The notes: generated from the letters alone by a model not told the origin. Counted from the stretch's first letter, positions 1-10,451 are shown. The stretch is DNA of 38,060 bases from CAIKMD01 sp035605975 (GCA_035605975.1 DATNGG010000110.1:1-38060), one strand, 5' to 3'. Numbers and translations are program-made.

Positions 1-2172
<2,172 letters not shown>

Positions 2173-2271
2173 TCTTGCACCTCCGCGTGGCGCTTTCCTC
2201 GATGATCCTCGGCTGTCGGAAAGCGGTGCGGACCTTAGCACGCGCGAAAGCGCGTGCAAGACGGCGGCTCG

Positions 2272-2835
2272 TCACAGCTCTGCGCGCCGAATCGACCCGA
2301 AACAAACCGGAATAATCTCCTCGGCCGCGGCGACGACGCGATAGAGCGCACGCGCCTCGGGCCGCGTGAAGCCTTGCTCGATGGTGCGCTCGATCAAGGC
2401 GATGAGCGGGTCCCAGTAGCCGTCGATATTGACGAGCGTGACCGGCGCCTGGCTCATGCCGAGCTGGCGCAGAGTGATCGCCTCGAAGGCCTCATCGAGC
2501 GTGCCGAGCCCGCCCGGGAGAACGGCCACGGCATCGGCAAGCTCGAACATGCGGCGCTTGCGCTCCTGCATGTCGGGCACGACGATCAGCTCGCTCAGGC
2601 CGCGATGCGCGACCTCGCGATCGTGCAGCGCGATCGGGATAATGCCGGTCACACGCGCTCCGGCGGCGAGTGCGGCATCGGCGAGGAGCCCCATCAGGCC
2701 GACGCGGCCGCCGCCATAAACGAGCGCGACGCCCGCCTCGCCGATGAGCTTGCCGAGGGCGCTCGCCGCCGCGCGGTAATGCTCATTCGCCGGCATGGCC
2801 GAGGCGCAGAAGACGCAGAGGCGCTGTTGGCTCAT
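2272..2835 (-). CDS. LOG family protein (TIGR00730-type Rossmann nucleotide hydrolase)
   Basis: 187 residues, the normal length for the family. It has the Rossmann nucleotide-binding segment GGGRVGLMG (41-49), the MxxRK-type catalytic motif around 89-93, and the signature PGGLGTLDE (107-115). Characterised members remove the ribose 5'-phosphate from cytokinin ribotides or AMP-like nucleotides (LOG, phosphoribohydrolase); the bacterial substrate here is not known. Cytosolic. Same strand as and upstream of the isocitrate dehydrogenase gene, but the roughly 100-base gap and that gene's own ribosome site do not prove an operon. No strong ribosome site is visible before the ATG at 2835. Family certain, substrate inferred. 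Confidence 0.9.
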   Translation of the reverse strand: MSQQRLCVFCASAMPANEHYRAAASALGKLIGEAGVALVYGGGRVGLMGLLADAALAAGARVTGIIPIALHDREVAHRGLSELIVVPDMQERKRRMFELADAVAVLPGGLGTLDEAFEAITLRQLGMSQAPVTLVNIDGYWDPLIALIERTIEQGFTRPEARALYRVVAAAEEIIPVCFGSIRRAEL

Positions 2836-2875
2836 GCACGGCCCGCGCGGCGACGGAAAGGCGGCTTCAGGAGGC

Positions 2876-2904
2876 TTGACATCATTTCGTAAATGGGATG
2901 AAAA
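2876..2904 (+). promoter_or_regulatory. Putative sigma-70-type promoter
   Basis: A perfect TTGACA (2876-2881) is followed after 17 bases by TGAAAA (2899-2904), inside a markedly AT-rich patch in otherwise GC-rich DNA. It points to the membrane-protein gene at 3002, leaving a leader of about 90 bases. The -35 box is convincing, the -10 box weak. Confidence 0.4.
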
Positions 2905-3001
2905 GGTGTGTCGAAGTTACCAGAAATTAACCATAATTTCAGAACCAATTGCGTTTCGAGTTGTGCGGCGGGAAGGCTGACGAGGAGGTCGGGAGGCAGA
3001 G

Positions 3002-3490
3002 ATGGTTTGGCTGCGCGCGTTGATCCCCTTGACGATCCCCTTCGCGGTGATCGCCGCGCTGTGGGTCGTTCCGGTTCCGCCCGATGCGGCCGCGGCGGGC
3101 GACGGTGCGACGGTCCTCGTCGGCCGCTCGATCGGTCTCGGGCTTCTGACTTTGGCGTTCCTCGCCATCGCTTTCGTCGTCTTCACCCTGCGCATACAAG
3201 CCGAGCCGGCGCGCGAGCCCGCCCCGATGGCGCTGGCGCGCCATGAGTTCCGCCGCGGCTTTGCAACCGGCGAGGAGCCTCGCGTGATGCGGCGGCCGGC
3301 GCCAGCCGCCGCTGCCGCCGCGATCGTGGTCGCGCTGCCGCGCCAACCAATCGCGTTCGCCGGCCGTGCTGCTGCTTCTGCCGCCGCGCCGATCCCGCAT
3401 GTGCCGCAGGACAGCATCGAATCTCTCATCAAGCGCCTCCACGAGCGCGCCGGAGTGCTCTGGCCGGGACGCAGCGCGAAGCGGGCGTAG
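3002..3490 (+). CDS. Hypothetical membrane protein with two N-terminal helices
   Basis: 162 residues, not recognised. The N-terminus has two hydrophobic segments (about 5-23 and 42-63) separated by a short loop. An Ala/Pro-rich, basic, presumably cytosolic region follows, ending in a short predicted helix (about 138-150, SIESLIKRLHERAG). The ATG is preceded by GGGAGG about 6 bases upstream, and a TTGACA promoter-like element lies at 2876. Two open frames on the other strand cover the same bases, but they read as Arg/Ala-rich low-complexity protein; the membrane pattern and ribosome site favour the forward frame. No function can be assigned. Confidence 0.65.
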   Translation: MVWLRALIPLTIPFAVIAALWVVPVPPDAAAAGDGATVLVGRSIGLGLLTLAFLAIAFVVFTLRIQAEPAREPAPMALARHEFRRGFATGEEPRVMRRPAPAAAAAAIVVALPRQPIAFAGRAAASAAAPIPHVPQDSIESLIKRLHERAGVLWPGRSAKRA

Positions 3491-3503
3491 CGCGGGCCCG
3501 CGC

Positions 3504-3839
3504 TCACAAAATCGGCCCGTCAAAGAGGCTGCGTCCCACCCGATCCTCGATCTCGACCACCCAGAGATCGGGATCGCGCTTCACCTGGCGCGCGATATAG
3601 GCATCGGCCGCCGTCTCATCGACCGGCGCCGCGCCCGTCGCTTTGAGCCAGGCGAGCTGGCCCTGGGGCGTGCGGGTCTGCGTCAGCACCGTGCAGCCGA
3701 GATCGAGCTGGTTGAGCTTCACGAGGATCGTGCCGGCATCGGCATCGCCGCGCCGCACCACCACCATCGGAATGGCGCGCAAGGACGCGCTGCGCAGCGC
3801 CGCTGCGACGACGATGTTGGTCTTGAGCCGCGGCTCCAT
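3504..3839 (-). CDS. DUF1491 family protein
   Basis: 111 residues. It has the arrangement of this alphaproteobacterial family: N-terminal MEPRLKTNIVVAAALR, the core VVRRGDADAGTILVKLN (about 27-43), and an acidic C-terminal VVEIEDR. The function is unknown in the literature I know. It starts 12 bases after the end of the VOC gene, so VOC, DUF1491 and the Tim44-like gene upstream are probably co-transcribed. No membrane segment or signal peptide is seen, so it is expected in the cytosol. Confidence 0.85.
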   Translation of the reverse strand: MEPRLKTNIVVAAALRSASLRAIPMVVVRRGDADAGTILVKLNQLDLGCTVLTQTRTPQGQLAWLKATGAAPVDETAADAYIARQVKRDPDLWVVEIEDRVGRSLFDGPIL

Positions 3840-3851
3840 TCGTGTCGCGTC

Positions 3852-4235
3852 TCAGGCATCCATCGGGAAATTGAGCTCGATCATCACGCGGTTGGGATCG
3901 GTGAGGAAGAGCTGGCGCAGCCTTGCGCGCGGCACGTCGTTCTTGCGGAATTCGACGCCAAGCGCGTCGAGATGGCGGCACGTCCCATCGTAGTCGCCAG
4001 CGAGAAAGGCGATGTGATCGAAATTGCCGGTATCCTCGCTCGGCCCGGCGCCGATGCCGGCGCTTTCGGGCACCAGATGGAGGACGGCGCTTTTCCCGAC
4101 ATAGAGCCAATAGCCAGGAAAGCCGAGATCGGGGCGGTCGCCGACGCGCATGCCGAGGGCACCAACGTAGAAGTCGCGCGTGCCGTCGAGGTCCTTGGTG
4201 CGCACCGTGACGTGATTGAGCTCGCTCAACGCCAT
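3852..4235 (-). CDS. VOC (glyoxalase/dioxygenase fold) family protein
   Basis: 127 residues, one vicinal-oxygen-chelate unit made of two paired beta-alpha-beta-beta-beta modules. Likely metal ligands are His8 (LNHVTV), His53 (AVLHLV), His74 (FDHIAF) and Glu120 (MIELNFP), the typical placement in this superfamily. Substrates range from methylglyoxal-glutathione adducts to catechols and cannot be fixed here. The frame stays open upstream to 4343, but the ATG at 4235 is chosen because a GGGGGA ribosome site sits just before it and homology begins there. It lies 22 bases after the Tim44-like gene, probably in the same transcript. Confidence 0.85.
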   Translation of the reverse strand: MALSELNHVTVRTKDLDGTRDFYVGALGMRVGDRPDLGFPGYWLYVGKSAVLHLVPESAGIGAGPSEDTGNFDHIAFLAGDYDGTCRHLDALGVEFRKNDVPRARLRQLFLTDPNRVMIELNFPMDA

Positions 4236-4257
4236 CTTATCCCCCCACGGCGCCCCG

Positions 4258-5211
4258 CTACGCCAATTGCTGAATCGCCGAGAGCAGCCAATGACCGCCC
4301 GGGCTGCGAACGAAGGTCCAGAGCTCGCTCGCCTCGCTCGCATGTTGCGGATCGCCGCCGACGATGAGCTCGCCCGCGCCGGGCGCGGCGTCGCTGCTCA
4401 CGGTGTAATCGCGCGCGCGCCAATGCAACAGCGCCGTCGCATAGTGGAGATTGCCTTCATCCCAGGCCTCGCGCACCTCACCTTTGATGAGCTCGACATC
4501 ATCGACGTGATTGACGACACCTTCGCTCTGATTCTCGGTGAGCTGCTCGGCGAAATAAGAGAGCATCTCGGGCGTCGCATAGCGGCGCAGCGCCGCGATG
4601 TCGCCGCGACTCCACGCGGTCTGCACGCCTTTGAGGATCGCTTCGAACTCCGCATAGTCGGAGGCGGCAACGCCGATCGTTGCAACGCGCGAGCCGCCGA
4701 AGCTCGCTTGTGGCGAAAAGCCCATCGGGCCGCTCATCGGCGGCGCGCCGAATCCCGCGCCGCCCGGGCCGCCGTAAGACATCATCGCGCTGCGGCCGGC
4801 AAAGAGCCGGAAGATGACCCAGCCCGCGCCGATCAGCAACAGCCAGAAGAACACCGAGCCGATCATGCCGCCGAATCCCCAGCCCATGCCCCAATGCGGA
4901 AACAGCATGCTGCCGAGCCATGAACCGAAGAAACCGCCGAACAGCCCGCCGAAGAAAGAATGGCCGTAACCATAGCCATAGCCGGAGGGATATCCGCCAT
5001 AAGGCGTGCTGGTGCCGCTTTGCGGCGTGATGCTGCGCGCGATCGGCGCGCCGCCATTGGGGCGATAGGTGCCGAAGCCGCGGCTGCCTTGACTCATGAA
5101 GCTCGATCCGCCGCCGGCGCGATAGCTGCCGCCGGCGCGCGCATGCGCGAGGCTCGGTGCGAGTGCGAGCATGAGCGCCATCAGCACAACGAACCAGCTT
5201 CGCCTTATCAT
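4258..5211 (-). CDS. Tim44-like domain protein, exported or membrane-anchored
   Basis: 317 residues. The N-terminus is a signal peptide or anchor (hydrophobic about 6-22, then Ala-His-Ala). A Gly/Tyr/Phe-rich low-complexity region follows (about 28-105), then a hydrophobic helix (about 115-137), and the Tim44-like domain fills the C-terminal half (about 175-315, including SDYAEFEAILKGVQTAWSRG and ELWTFVRS). In mitochondria this fold belongs to the import motor; bacterial relatives are largely uncharacterised inner-membrane proteins. An in-frame TTG two codons upstream is too close to the AGAGGA ribosome site, so the ATG at 5211 is preferred. First gene of a likely operon with VOC and DUF1491. 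Confidence 0.85.
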   Translation of the reverse strand: MIRRSWFVVLMALMLALAPSLAHARAGGSYRAGGGSSFMSQGSRGFGTYRPNGGAPIARSITPQSGTSTPYGGYPSGYGYGYGHSFFGGLFGGFFGSWLGSMLFPHWGMGWGFGGMIGSVFFWLLLIGAGWVIFRLFAGRSAMMSYGGPGGAGFGAPPMSGPMGFSPQASFGGSRVATIGVAASDYAEFEAILKGVQTAWSRGDIAALRRYATPEMLSYFAEQLTENQSEGVVNHVDDVELIKGEVREAWDEGNLHYATALLHWRARDYTVSSDAAPGAGELIVGGDPQHASEASELWTFVRSPGGHWLLSAIQQLA

Positions 5212-5338
5212 TGCCAAATTCCTCTTGTGATCCTATGGATCGCGCTAATATCTCGTCAGCCGCGCCCCGTTCCGCAAGGATGGCGCGGAGAAATTAGCTG
5301 TTATCTGGCACCCTGGGCAACCACGGTGGGAGGGCACG

Positions 5339-6637
5339 GTGACGACGGCGACGGCACGAGAAGCCGCCATCAACGATGGCGGCCGCGACGGTGCATTGCA
5401 CCGTTACCGCCGCGTGCGCACACGCACGGAGAAATTGGCGGCGCCGCTTTCCGCCGAGGACCAGACCGTGCAGTCGATGAGCGATGTCTCGCCGACCAAA
5501 TGGCACCGCGCGCACACCAGCTGGTTCTTCGAGCAATTTCTGCTGACGCCCTTCGCGTCGTCCTACCGCCCCTTCGATCGCGCCTATGGCTATCTCTTCA
5601 ATTCCTATTACGAAGGTGCAGGCGCGCGTCATCCGCGGCCCGATCGCGGGCTGTTGTCGCGGCCCGGCATCGACGAGATCGCGCGCTACCGCGCGCATGT
5701 CGATGCGGGGATGGAGGGGCTGCTCGCGCGTGCCGGAGACAATCAGTGGCGCGAGATCGCGCCACTCCTGGCGCTGGGGCTCAATCACGAAGAGCAGCAT
5801 CAGGAATTGATCCTGATGGACATCAAGCATGTGTTGGGGCTGAACCCGCTCGATCCCGCCTATGCCAAGCCGCCGCCGGCGATGCATCGTCCGGCCGCGC
5901 CGCTCGAGTTCCGCGAATTCGGCGAGGGCCTGCGCGAGATCGGGCATCGCGGTGCGGGCTTCGCCTTCGACAATGAAGGGCCGCGGCACAAGGTCTGGCT
6001 CGACGATTTTCGTCTCGCGACGCGGCTTGCGACCAATGGCGAATATCTCGCCTTCATCGAAGCGGGCGGCTATCGCCGGCCGGAATTCTGGCTGTCGGAA
6101 GGCTGGTCCACCGTGCAGCAATCGGGCTGGACCGCGCCGCTCTACTGGCGCTCCGAGGACAGCCATTGGACCATCTTCACCCTCGCCGGGCGCCGCCCGC
6201 TCGATCCCGACGAGCCCGTGTGTCATGTCAGCTATTACGAGGCGGATGCGTTCGCGCGCTGGTCCGGCAAGCGCTTGCCGACCGAGGCCGAGTGGGAAAC
6301 GGCCGGGGCCGAATCCGAAATCGAGCTTGATGGCAACTTAATGGATCGCGGCCGGTTTCATCCCGAGGCCACCGGTGTTGCGCCGCCCGGCACCATGCAC
6401 CAGATGATCGGCGATGTCTGGGAGTGGACTCAGAGCGCTTACGCGGCCTATCCGGGCTTTCACCCGCTCTCGGGAACGATCGGCGAATACAACGGAAAAT
6501 TCATGTCGAACCAAATGGTGCTGCGCGGCGGTGCGGCCGTCACGCCCGAGGGCCATGTTCGGCTCACTTATCGCAACTTTTTCCCGCCGGCCTCGCGCTG
6601 GGCGTTCGGCGGGATCCGCTTGGCGGAGGATGCATGA
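5339..6637 (+). CDS. egtB: Ergothioneine biosynthesis sulfoxide synthase EgtB
   Basis: 432 residues. It is the non-haem iron enzyme that joins cysteine or gamma-glutamylcysteine to hercynine (trimethylhistidine) with oxygen. A DinB-like helical domain comes first and carries the likely iron-binding triad His59 (WHRAHTSWFFE), His150 and His154 (LNHEEQHQE). A C-terminal formylglycine-generating/sulfatase-modifying-type lectin domain follows (about 200-430), ending in VLRGGAA and FGGIRLAEDA. The start is GTG, four bases after GGGAGGG. The stop overlaps the egtD start by four bases (ATGA), so the two are translationally coupled. egtA, egtC and egtE are not in the window. Confidence 0.95.
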   Translation: MTTATAREAAINDGGRDGALHRYRRVRTRTEKLAAPLSAEDQTVQSMSDVSPTKWHRAHTSWFFEQFLLTPFASSYRPFDRAYGYLFNSYYEGAGARHPRPDRGLLSRPGIDEIARYRAHVDAGMEGLLARAGDNQWREIAPLLALGLNHEEQHQELILMDIKHVLGLNPLDPAYAKPPPAMHRPAAPLEFREFGEGLREIGHRGAGFAFDNEGPRHKVWLDDFRLATRLATNGEYLAFIEAGGYRRPEFWLSEGWSTVQQSGWTAPLYWRSEDSHWTIFTLAGRRPLDPDEPVCHVSYYEADAFARWSGKRLPTEAEWETAGAESEIELDGNLMDRGRFHPEATGVAPPGTMHQMIGDVWEWTQSAYAAYPGFHPLSGTIGEYNGKFMSNQMVLRGGAAVTPEGHVRLTYRNFFPPASRWAFGGIRLAEDA

Positions 6638-7608
6638 AAACCAACCGCGCGCGCGCCACCTTCCATGATCTTGCGCCGGAAGCGGAAAGCTTCCGCGACT
6701 GCGTGCTCGAGGGCTTGAGTCGGCGCGCCAAGGCGATCCCCTGCCGCTTTCTTTACGACGCGCGCGGCTCGGAGTTGTTCGAGGAGATTTGCGAGCTTCC
6801 CGAATATTATCCGACACGCACCGAGACCGCGATCCTCGCCGCCTACACGCCCGAGATCGCGGCGGCGATGGGGCCGCGTTGCGAGCTCATCGAATTTGGC
6901 AGCGGCTCGTCGCGCAAGGTGCGCTTGCTTCTGGAAGCGTTGAAGGAGCCCGCGGCCTATGTCGCGATCGACATATCGGGCGAGGCGCTGCGTCAAGCCG
7001 CGAACGATCTGGCGGCCGCGTTCCCCGACCTCGCGGTGGTCGCGGTTTGCGCCGATTACATGCGGCCGCTCGAATTGCCGGACTTGCCGGCGGCGGGCGA
7101 GGGCAGTCGGCTCGCCTTCTTCCCCGGCTCGACCATCGGCAATCTCGAACCGGCGCTCGCCATCGAATTCCTCGCCGGCTGCCGGCAAGTCATCGGCAAG
7201 GCCGGGGCGATGCTGGTCGGCGTCGATCTGCAGAAGGACCCGCAGATCCTCAACGCCGCCTATAATGATTCGCGCGGCGTGACCGCGGCCTTCAACCTCA
7301 ATTTGCTCGAGCGGATCAATCGCGAGCTCGGCGGCGACTTCAATCTCGCGCGCTTCGCGCATGACGCGCATTACGACGCCAAGCCGGGCAAGGTCGAGAT
7401 CTTCATCCGCAGCCGCGCGGATCAGATCGTGACGGTCGCAGGACAGCGCTTCCGCTTCGCCGAGGGCGAGCGGATCCATACCGAGGATTCCTGGAAATAC
7501 AGCATCGCTGGCTTCCGCCAGCTCGCGTCGCGCGCCGGCTATCGTGCGGCGCGCTGCTGGACCGACGAGGCCCAGCTCTTCAGCGTCCACCTCCTGACGC
7601 CGGCTTGA
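6634..7608 (+). CDS. egtD: L-histidine N(alpha)-methyltransferase EgtD
   Basis: 324 residues, the usual length. It trimethylates histidine with SAM to give hercynine, the substrate of the neighbouring EgtB. Family marks are YDARGSELFE (41-50), PEYYPTRTE (56-64), the SAM-binding EFGSGSSRK (87-95), FPGSTIGNLEP in the middle, and the C-terminal EDSWKYS. The ATG lies inside the egtB stop region (ATGA overlap); the frame is open further upstream, but that is egtB antiframe material. It converges closely with infA, with only 13 bases between the stops. Confidence 0.95.
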   Translation: MKTNRARATFHDLAPEAESFRDCVLEGLSRRAKAIPCRFLYDARGSELFEEICELPEYYPTRTETAILAAYTPEIAAAMGPRCELIEFGSGSSRKVRLLLEALKEPAAYVAIDISGEALRQAANDLAAAFPDLAVVAVCADYMRPLELPDLPAAGEGSRLAFFPGSTIGNLEPALAIEFLAGCRQVIGKAGAMLVGVDLQKDPQILNAAYNDSRGVTAAFNLNLLERINRELGGDFNLARFAHDAHYDAKPGKVEIFIRSRADQIVTVAGQRFRFAEGERIHTEDSWKYSIAGFRQLASRAGYRAARCWTDEAQLFSVHLLTPA

Positions 7609-7621
7609 TCGGGCGGCCGCG

Positions 7622-7903
7622 TCAGCGGCGGCGCGACATCGGCGGACGCGAGCGTTGCGGCGCTGCGACGGCAGCGGCGCGCTCGTCCTTGTGGCGGAAA
7701 TTGATGCGGCCCTTGGTCAGGTCGTAGGGCGTCATCTCGACCGTCACCCGGTCCCCGGCGAGGATGCGGATGCGGTTCTTCTTCATCTTGCCCGAGGTGT
7801 AGGCGAGAGTTTCGTGCCCATTGTCGAGACGGACGCGGAAGCGTGCGTCCGGCAGAAGTTCGATCACCACCCCATCGAACTCGATCAGATCCTCTTTGGC
7901 CAA
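7622..7903 (-). CDS. infA: Translation initiation factor IF-1 with C-terminal extension
   Basis: 93 residues against the usual 72. Residues 1-73 are the OB-fold that binds the ribosomal A site during initiation (MAKEDLIEFDG, RVRLDNGHETLAYTSGKMKKNRIRI, GDRVTVEMTPYDLTKGRI). The rest is a basic Ala/Arg/Pro tail ending in MSRRR. The start is TTG at 7903, supported by GAGGAG five bases upstream and by the conserved MAKED N-terminus. It follows the cold-shock gene by 48 bases on the same strand, so the two are probably one transcript. The tail and TTG start differ from textbook infA; it could be the second IF-1 copy common in related genomes. Confidence 0.9.
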   Translation of the reverse strand: MAKEDLIEFDGVVIELLPDARFRVRLDNGHETLAYTSGKMKKNRIRILAGDRVTVEMTPYDLTKGRINFRHKDERAAAVAAPQRSRPPMSRRR

Positions 7904-7951
7904 AGCTTCTCCTCAAGAAAGGGCGGAGCGCGGGCCCGCGCCGCCGTTGAT

Positions 7952-8158
7952 TTATTCCGCCTTCAAATTGGCCGCGTTGACCCGCCCCTGCGGCCCACGC
8001 TCAAGCTCATAGCTCAGCTTCTGCCCTTCGCGCAAATTCGCCATGCCGGCGCGCTCGACCGCCGAAATATGAACGAACACATCCTTCGAGCCGTCATCGG
8101 GCTGAATGAAGCCATAGCCTTTGGCAGCGTTGAACCATTTGACCGTACCCGTGGACAT
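7952..8158 (-). CDS. Cold-shock protein, CspA family
   Basis: 68 residues, a single five-stranded OB-fold RNA/DNA-binding domain. RNP1 is KGYGFI (13-18) and RNP2 is VFVHI (27-31); it opens with the conserved TGTVKWFN. Such proteins melt RNA structure, often at low temperature or in stationary phase. The frame runs open to 8365, but the ATG at 8158 has a GGAGGG site seven bases upstream and the family's N-terminus. The 200-base leader upstream holds a hairpin (8226-8264), reminiscent of structured cold-shock leaders. IF-1 follows 48 bases downstream. Confidence 0.95.
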   Translation of the reverse strand: MSTGTVKWFNAAKGYGFIQPDDGSKDVFVHISAVERAGMANLREGQKLSYELERGPQGRVNAANLKAE

Positions 8159-8225
8159 CAGTCCCTCCAAAAGTTTGTCCTGCCGCGCCCGAGGCCGCGG
8201 ATCAAACACCGATTTGGATGGGACC

Positions 8226-8264
8226 GGGTCGGGCTCACGCAGAGCGTAGTGACGAGGCCGACCC
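8226..8264 (-). other. Inverted repeat in the leader of the cold-shock gene
   Basis: The arms GGGTCGG (8226-8232) and CCGACCC (8258-8264) pair perfectly, with an inner TCAC/GTGA pair between them, giving a stem-loop about 70 bases before the cspA start. No T-run follows on the reverse strand, so it does not look like an intrinsic terminator for the amine oxidase upstream. It may be a structured 5' leader element. Observed by pairing only. Confidence 0.4.
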
Positions 8265-8283
8265 AAAGCGAGTTGACGGCTTG

Positions 8284-8311
8284 AAGATAATCTTCCGCCC
8301 CATGATTGCAA
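8284..8311 (-). promoter_or_regulatory. Putative promoter of the cold-shock/IF-1 transcript
   Basis: On the reverse strand TTGCAA (8311-8306) is followed after 16 bases by TATCTT (8289-8284), giving a plausible sigma-70-type arrangement upstream of the leader hairpin. The boxes are degenerate and no transcript data are available. Confidence 0.3.
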
Positions 8312-8361
8312 CGGGGATTCAGCCGAAGGCGGTCGGCGATTGTTGCAGCGCAATAGCAGTT

Positions 8362-9618
8362 TCATGCGGCGGGCTTGGCGCGAGCAAGCGCGGCGATCGC
8401 CTGCTCGGCCGCGGCAACGCCGCTGGTGAAGGCGGCGTGCGCGGTGCCGAACTGATCACGCGAGCAGGCCTCGCCGGCGAAAAAGATGCGGTGCTCGACC
8501 GGCGCGGCGAAAGCCGCGCGGTCGTCTGCGTGGCCAGGCAGCGCCGAGGAGTAGGAGCCGCGTGCGAAGGGATCGCCGACCCAGGCGGAGCTCGCGAGCG
8601 GATGGAGGAGCCGCCGGATGGCGCTGCCATAGATGCCGACGAGCTCGTCGATCGCAAACTCGGCCATTGCCGCGGTTCCGGCGCGCTCAAGCCCGGTTGC
8701 GAGCCGGCCGCCGAAATAGCACGCGATGATCGGCCAGCCATGCGGCCTCACCTGATAATTGCCGGTCGCGACACGATCGAGCGAGCCGACCAGATGACGA
8801 TAGGTTGATGCCGGCTCTGGCCCCTCGAGTGCGAGGAAGAGCTTGTTGGCGATGCCGAGCGGCAAGCCCGCGGCGGCGGCGAGTTTTTCGGGAAGCGCCG
8901 GGGTGAAGCGCAACGCCTCCGCGGCGATGATATTGGTGGAGACCGTCACGATCGCCGTCCGCGCGGTGATGGTGCCATACGTCGTTGCGATGCGCAGCGC
9001 CGCACCGCGATGATCGATTTCCGTCGCCTCGGTGTTGAAGCGGACGGGAAGATCGGCGCCGTGGGCGGCAATGAGGGTGCCGTAGCCTTCGAGCACGCGC
9101 CAGTTGATCTGGGTATTGGCGTAGCGCGCATGGTCCTTGATCGAGACGAGCTCGAGCTCGGCGCCATTGGCCCAGGTGCTGATCGCGCCCAGCAACGCGT
9201 TCCATGGCCCCTCTTGGGGCAGCAGCGTCGAGGCCGGGCGATCCTCGGTCTCGAGCGCGGCGCGATCATAGGCATCCTCGAAGGCGTCGCGCGCAATGAG
9301 CCAATCGGCATTGGCGGACTCGCCGCGATGGATCGCGACGCGGCTGGCCCAATCGGGCGGTGTCTTATCGAGCGTGAAGCCGGCGTGCCGCGCGACCTCG
9401 CTCCAGGAATTGATGTCGGCGGAATGGAGCCACTCGCAACCAAGATCGAGCGGCTTGCCGAGCGCGGTCGGAACGGTCCAGGCACGTCCGCCCAAGCGGC
9501 CGCGCGCCTCGATCAGCAGGAAGCGGAGCCCGCTCGATGCAAGGCGCTTGCCGGCGGCGATGCCGCCCGCGCCGGCACCGATGATGACGACATCGAAATC
9601 ATTTCCGCACTCGGCCAT
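8362..9618 (-). CDS. FAD-dependent amine oxidase (flavin monoamine oxidase family)
   Basis: 418 residues. The N-terminal dinucleotide-binding motif VVIIGAGAGGIAAGKRL is followed by the acidic ribose-binding residue in LLIEARGRLGGRAWT, which is characteristic of amine oxidases. The C-terminal FAD motif is HRIFFAGEACSRDQFGTAHAAFTSGVAAA. It is predicted to oxidise a primary or secondary amine, perhaps a polyamine or an amino acid, to an imine with release of H2O2; the substrate is unknown. No signal peptide is seen, so it should be cytosolic. It is transcribed divergently from the inositol-phosphatase-like gene 26 bases away. The cspA gene follows after about 200 bases. Confidence 0.9.
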   Translation of the reverse strand: MAECGNDFDVVIIGAGAGGIAAGKRLASSGLRFLLIEARGRLGGRAWTVPTALGKPLDLGCEWLHSADINSWSEVARHAGFTLDKTPPDWASRVAIHRGESANADWLIARDAFEDAYDRAALETEDRPASTLLPQEGPWNALLGAISTWANGAELELVSIKDHARYANTQINWRVLEGYGTLIAAHGADLPVRFNTEATEIDHRGAALRIATTYGTITARTAIVTVSTNIIAAEALRFTPALPEKLAAAAGLPLGIANKLFLALEGPEPASTYRHLVGSLDRVATGNYQVRPHGWPIIACYFGGRLATGLERAGTAAMAEFAIDELVGIYGSAIRRLLHPLASSAWVGDPFARGSYSSALPGHADDRAAFAAPVEHRIFFAGEACSRDQFGTAHAAFTSGVAAAEQAIAALARAKPAA

Positions 9619-9644
9619 AGCAATCTCGACCGCTTCGTTCCATC

Positions 9645-10451
9645 ATGCCGCCAATGATCGACAGCGAAACCGTGGCCAATCTCATCCGCGAGACCGCCCG
9701 CACGCTGATCATGCCTCGCTTTCGCGCCCTCGGCAGCGGCGACATTCGCGAGAAAAAGCCCGGCGATCTCGTGACCATAGCGGATATCGAGGCAGAGCGG
9801 GCGCTCACGCGCCGGCTCGAGGAGCTCGCCGCGGGCGCGCAGGTGATCGGCGAAGAGAGCGTCGCCGAAGACCCGACGCGCCTCGGCGTGCTGTCGCTCG
9901 ACGCGCCCGTTTGGATCATCGATCCGGTCGACGGCACGACGAATTTCGCCCGCGGCGAGCCGGGCTTTGCGGTGATCGTCGCGCTGACGCAGCACGGCGC
10001 GGTCGAAGCCGGCTGGATTTACGACCCGGTGAACGACCTCATGGTGCACGCGACGAGAGGCGAGGGCGCATGGTGCGACGGCCACCGCCTCGCGGTCGCC
10101 GCCGAGGTGCCGCCCGAACAGATCACCGGCTCCGCCTATGGCCGGGCACGCTCCGGTGTGCGCGCGGCCAAGGCGCTGAGCGCCAGCGGCCGGATCGGAG
10201 CCGTCCATAATCGCGGCTGCAGCGGCCTCGAATACATCGCCTTGGTCGAAGGCCGCAGTCATTTCTCGCTGCATTCGCGCTCCTTGCCTTGGGATCACGC
10301 GGCCGGGATGCTGATCGTGCGCGAAGCCGGCGGCGAGGCGGCGTTCCTCGACGGCACGCCCTATGACGCGCGCATTCCGGACCGGCCCGTGCTCGCCGCG
10401 GCAGGCGAGGCGGCGTGGCGGATCGTGAGCGAGGTTGTCGCCAATTCATGA
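9645..10451 (+). CDS. Inositol monophosphatase family phosphatase
   Basis: 268 residues. It has all the metal and phosphate motifs of the lithium-sensitive phosphatase family: DLVTIADIEAE (41-51), GEES (69-72), DPVDGTTNF (93-101) and the C-terminal WDHAAGMLIVREAGG. The reaction is Mg2+-dependent hydrolysis of a phosphomonoester; inositol-phosphate, histidinol-phosphate and 3'-phosphoadenosine-phosphate phosphatases all share these motifs, so the substrate stays open. An ATG three codons downstream (residue 4) is an alternative start. The stop overlaps the SDR gene by four bases (ATGA). Confidence 0.9.
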   Translation: MPPMIDSETVANLIRETARTLIMPRFRALGSGDIREKKPGDLVTIADIEAERALTRRLEELAAGAQVIGEESVAEDPTRLGVLSLDAPVWIIDPVDGTTNFARGEPGFAVIVALTQHGAVEAGWIYDPVNDLMVHATRGEGAWCDGHRLAVAAEVPPEQITGSAYGRARSGVRAAKALSASGRIGAVHNRGCSGLEYIALVEGRSHFSLHSRSLPWDHAAGMLIVREAGGEAAFLDGTPYDARIPDRPVLAAAGEAAWRIVSEVVANS

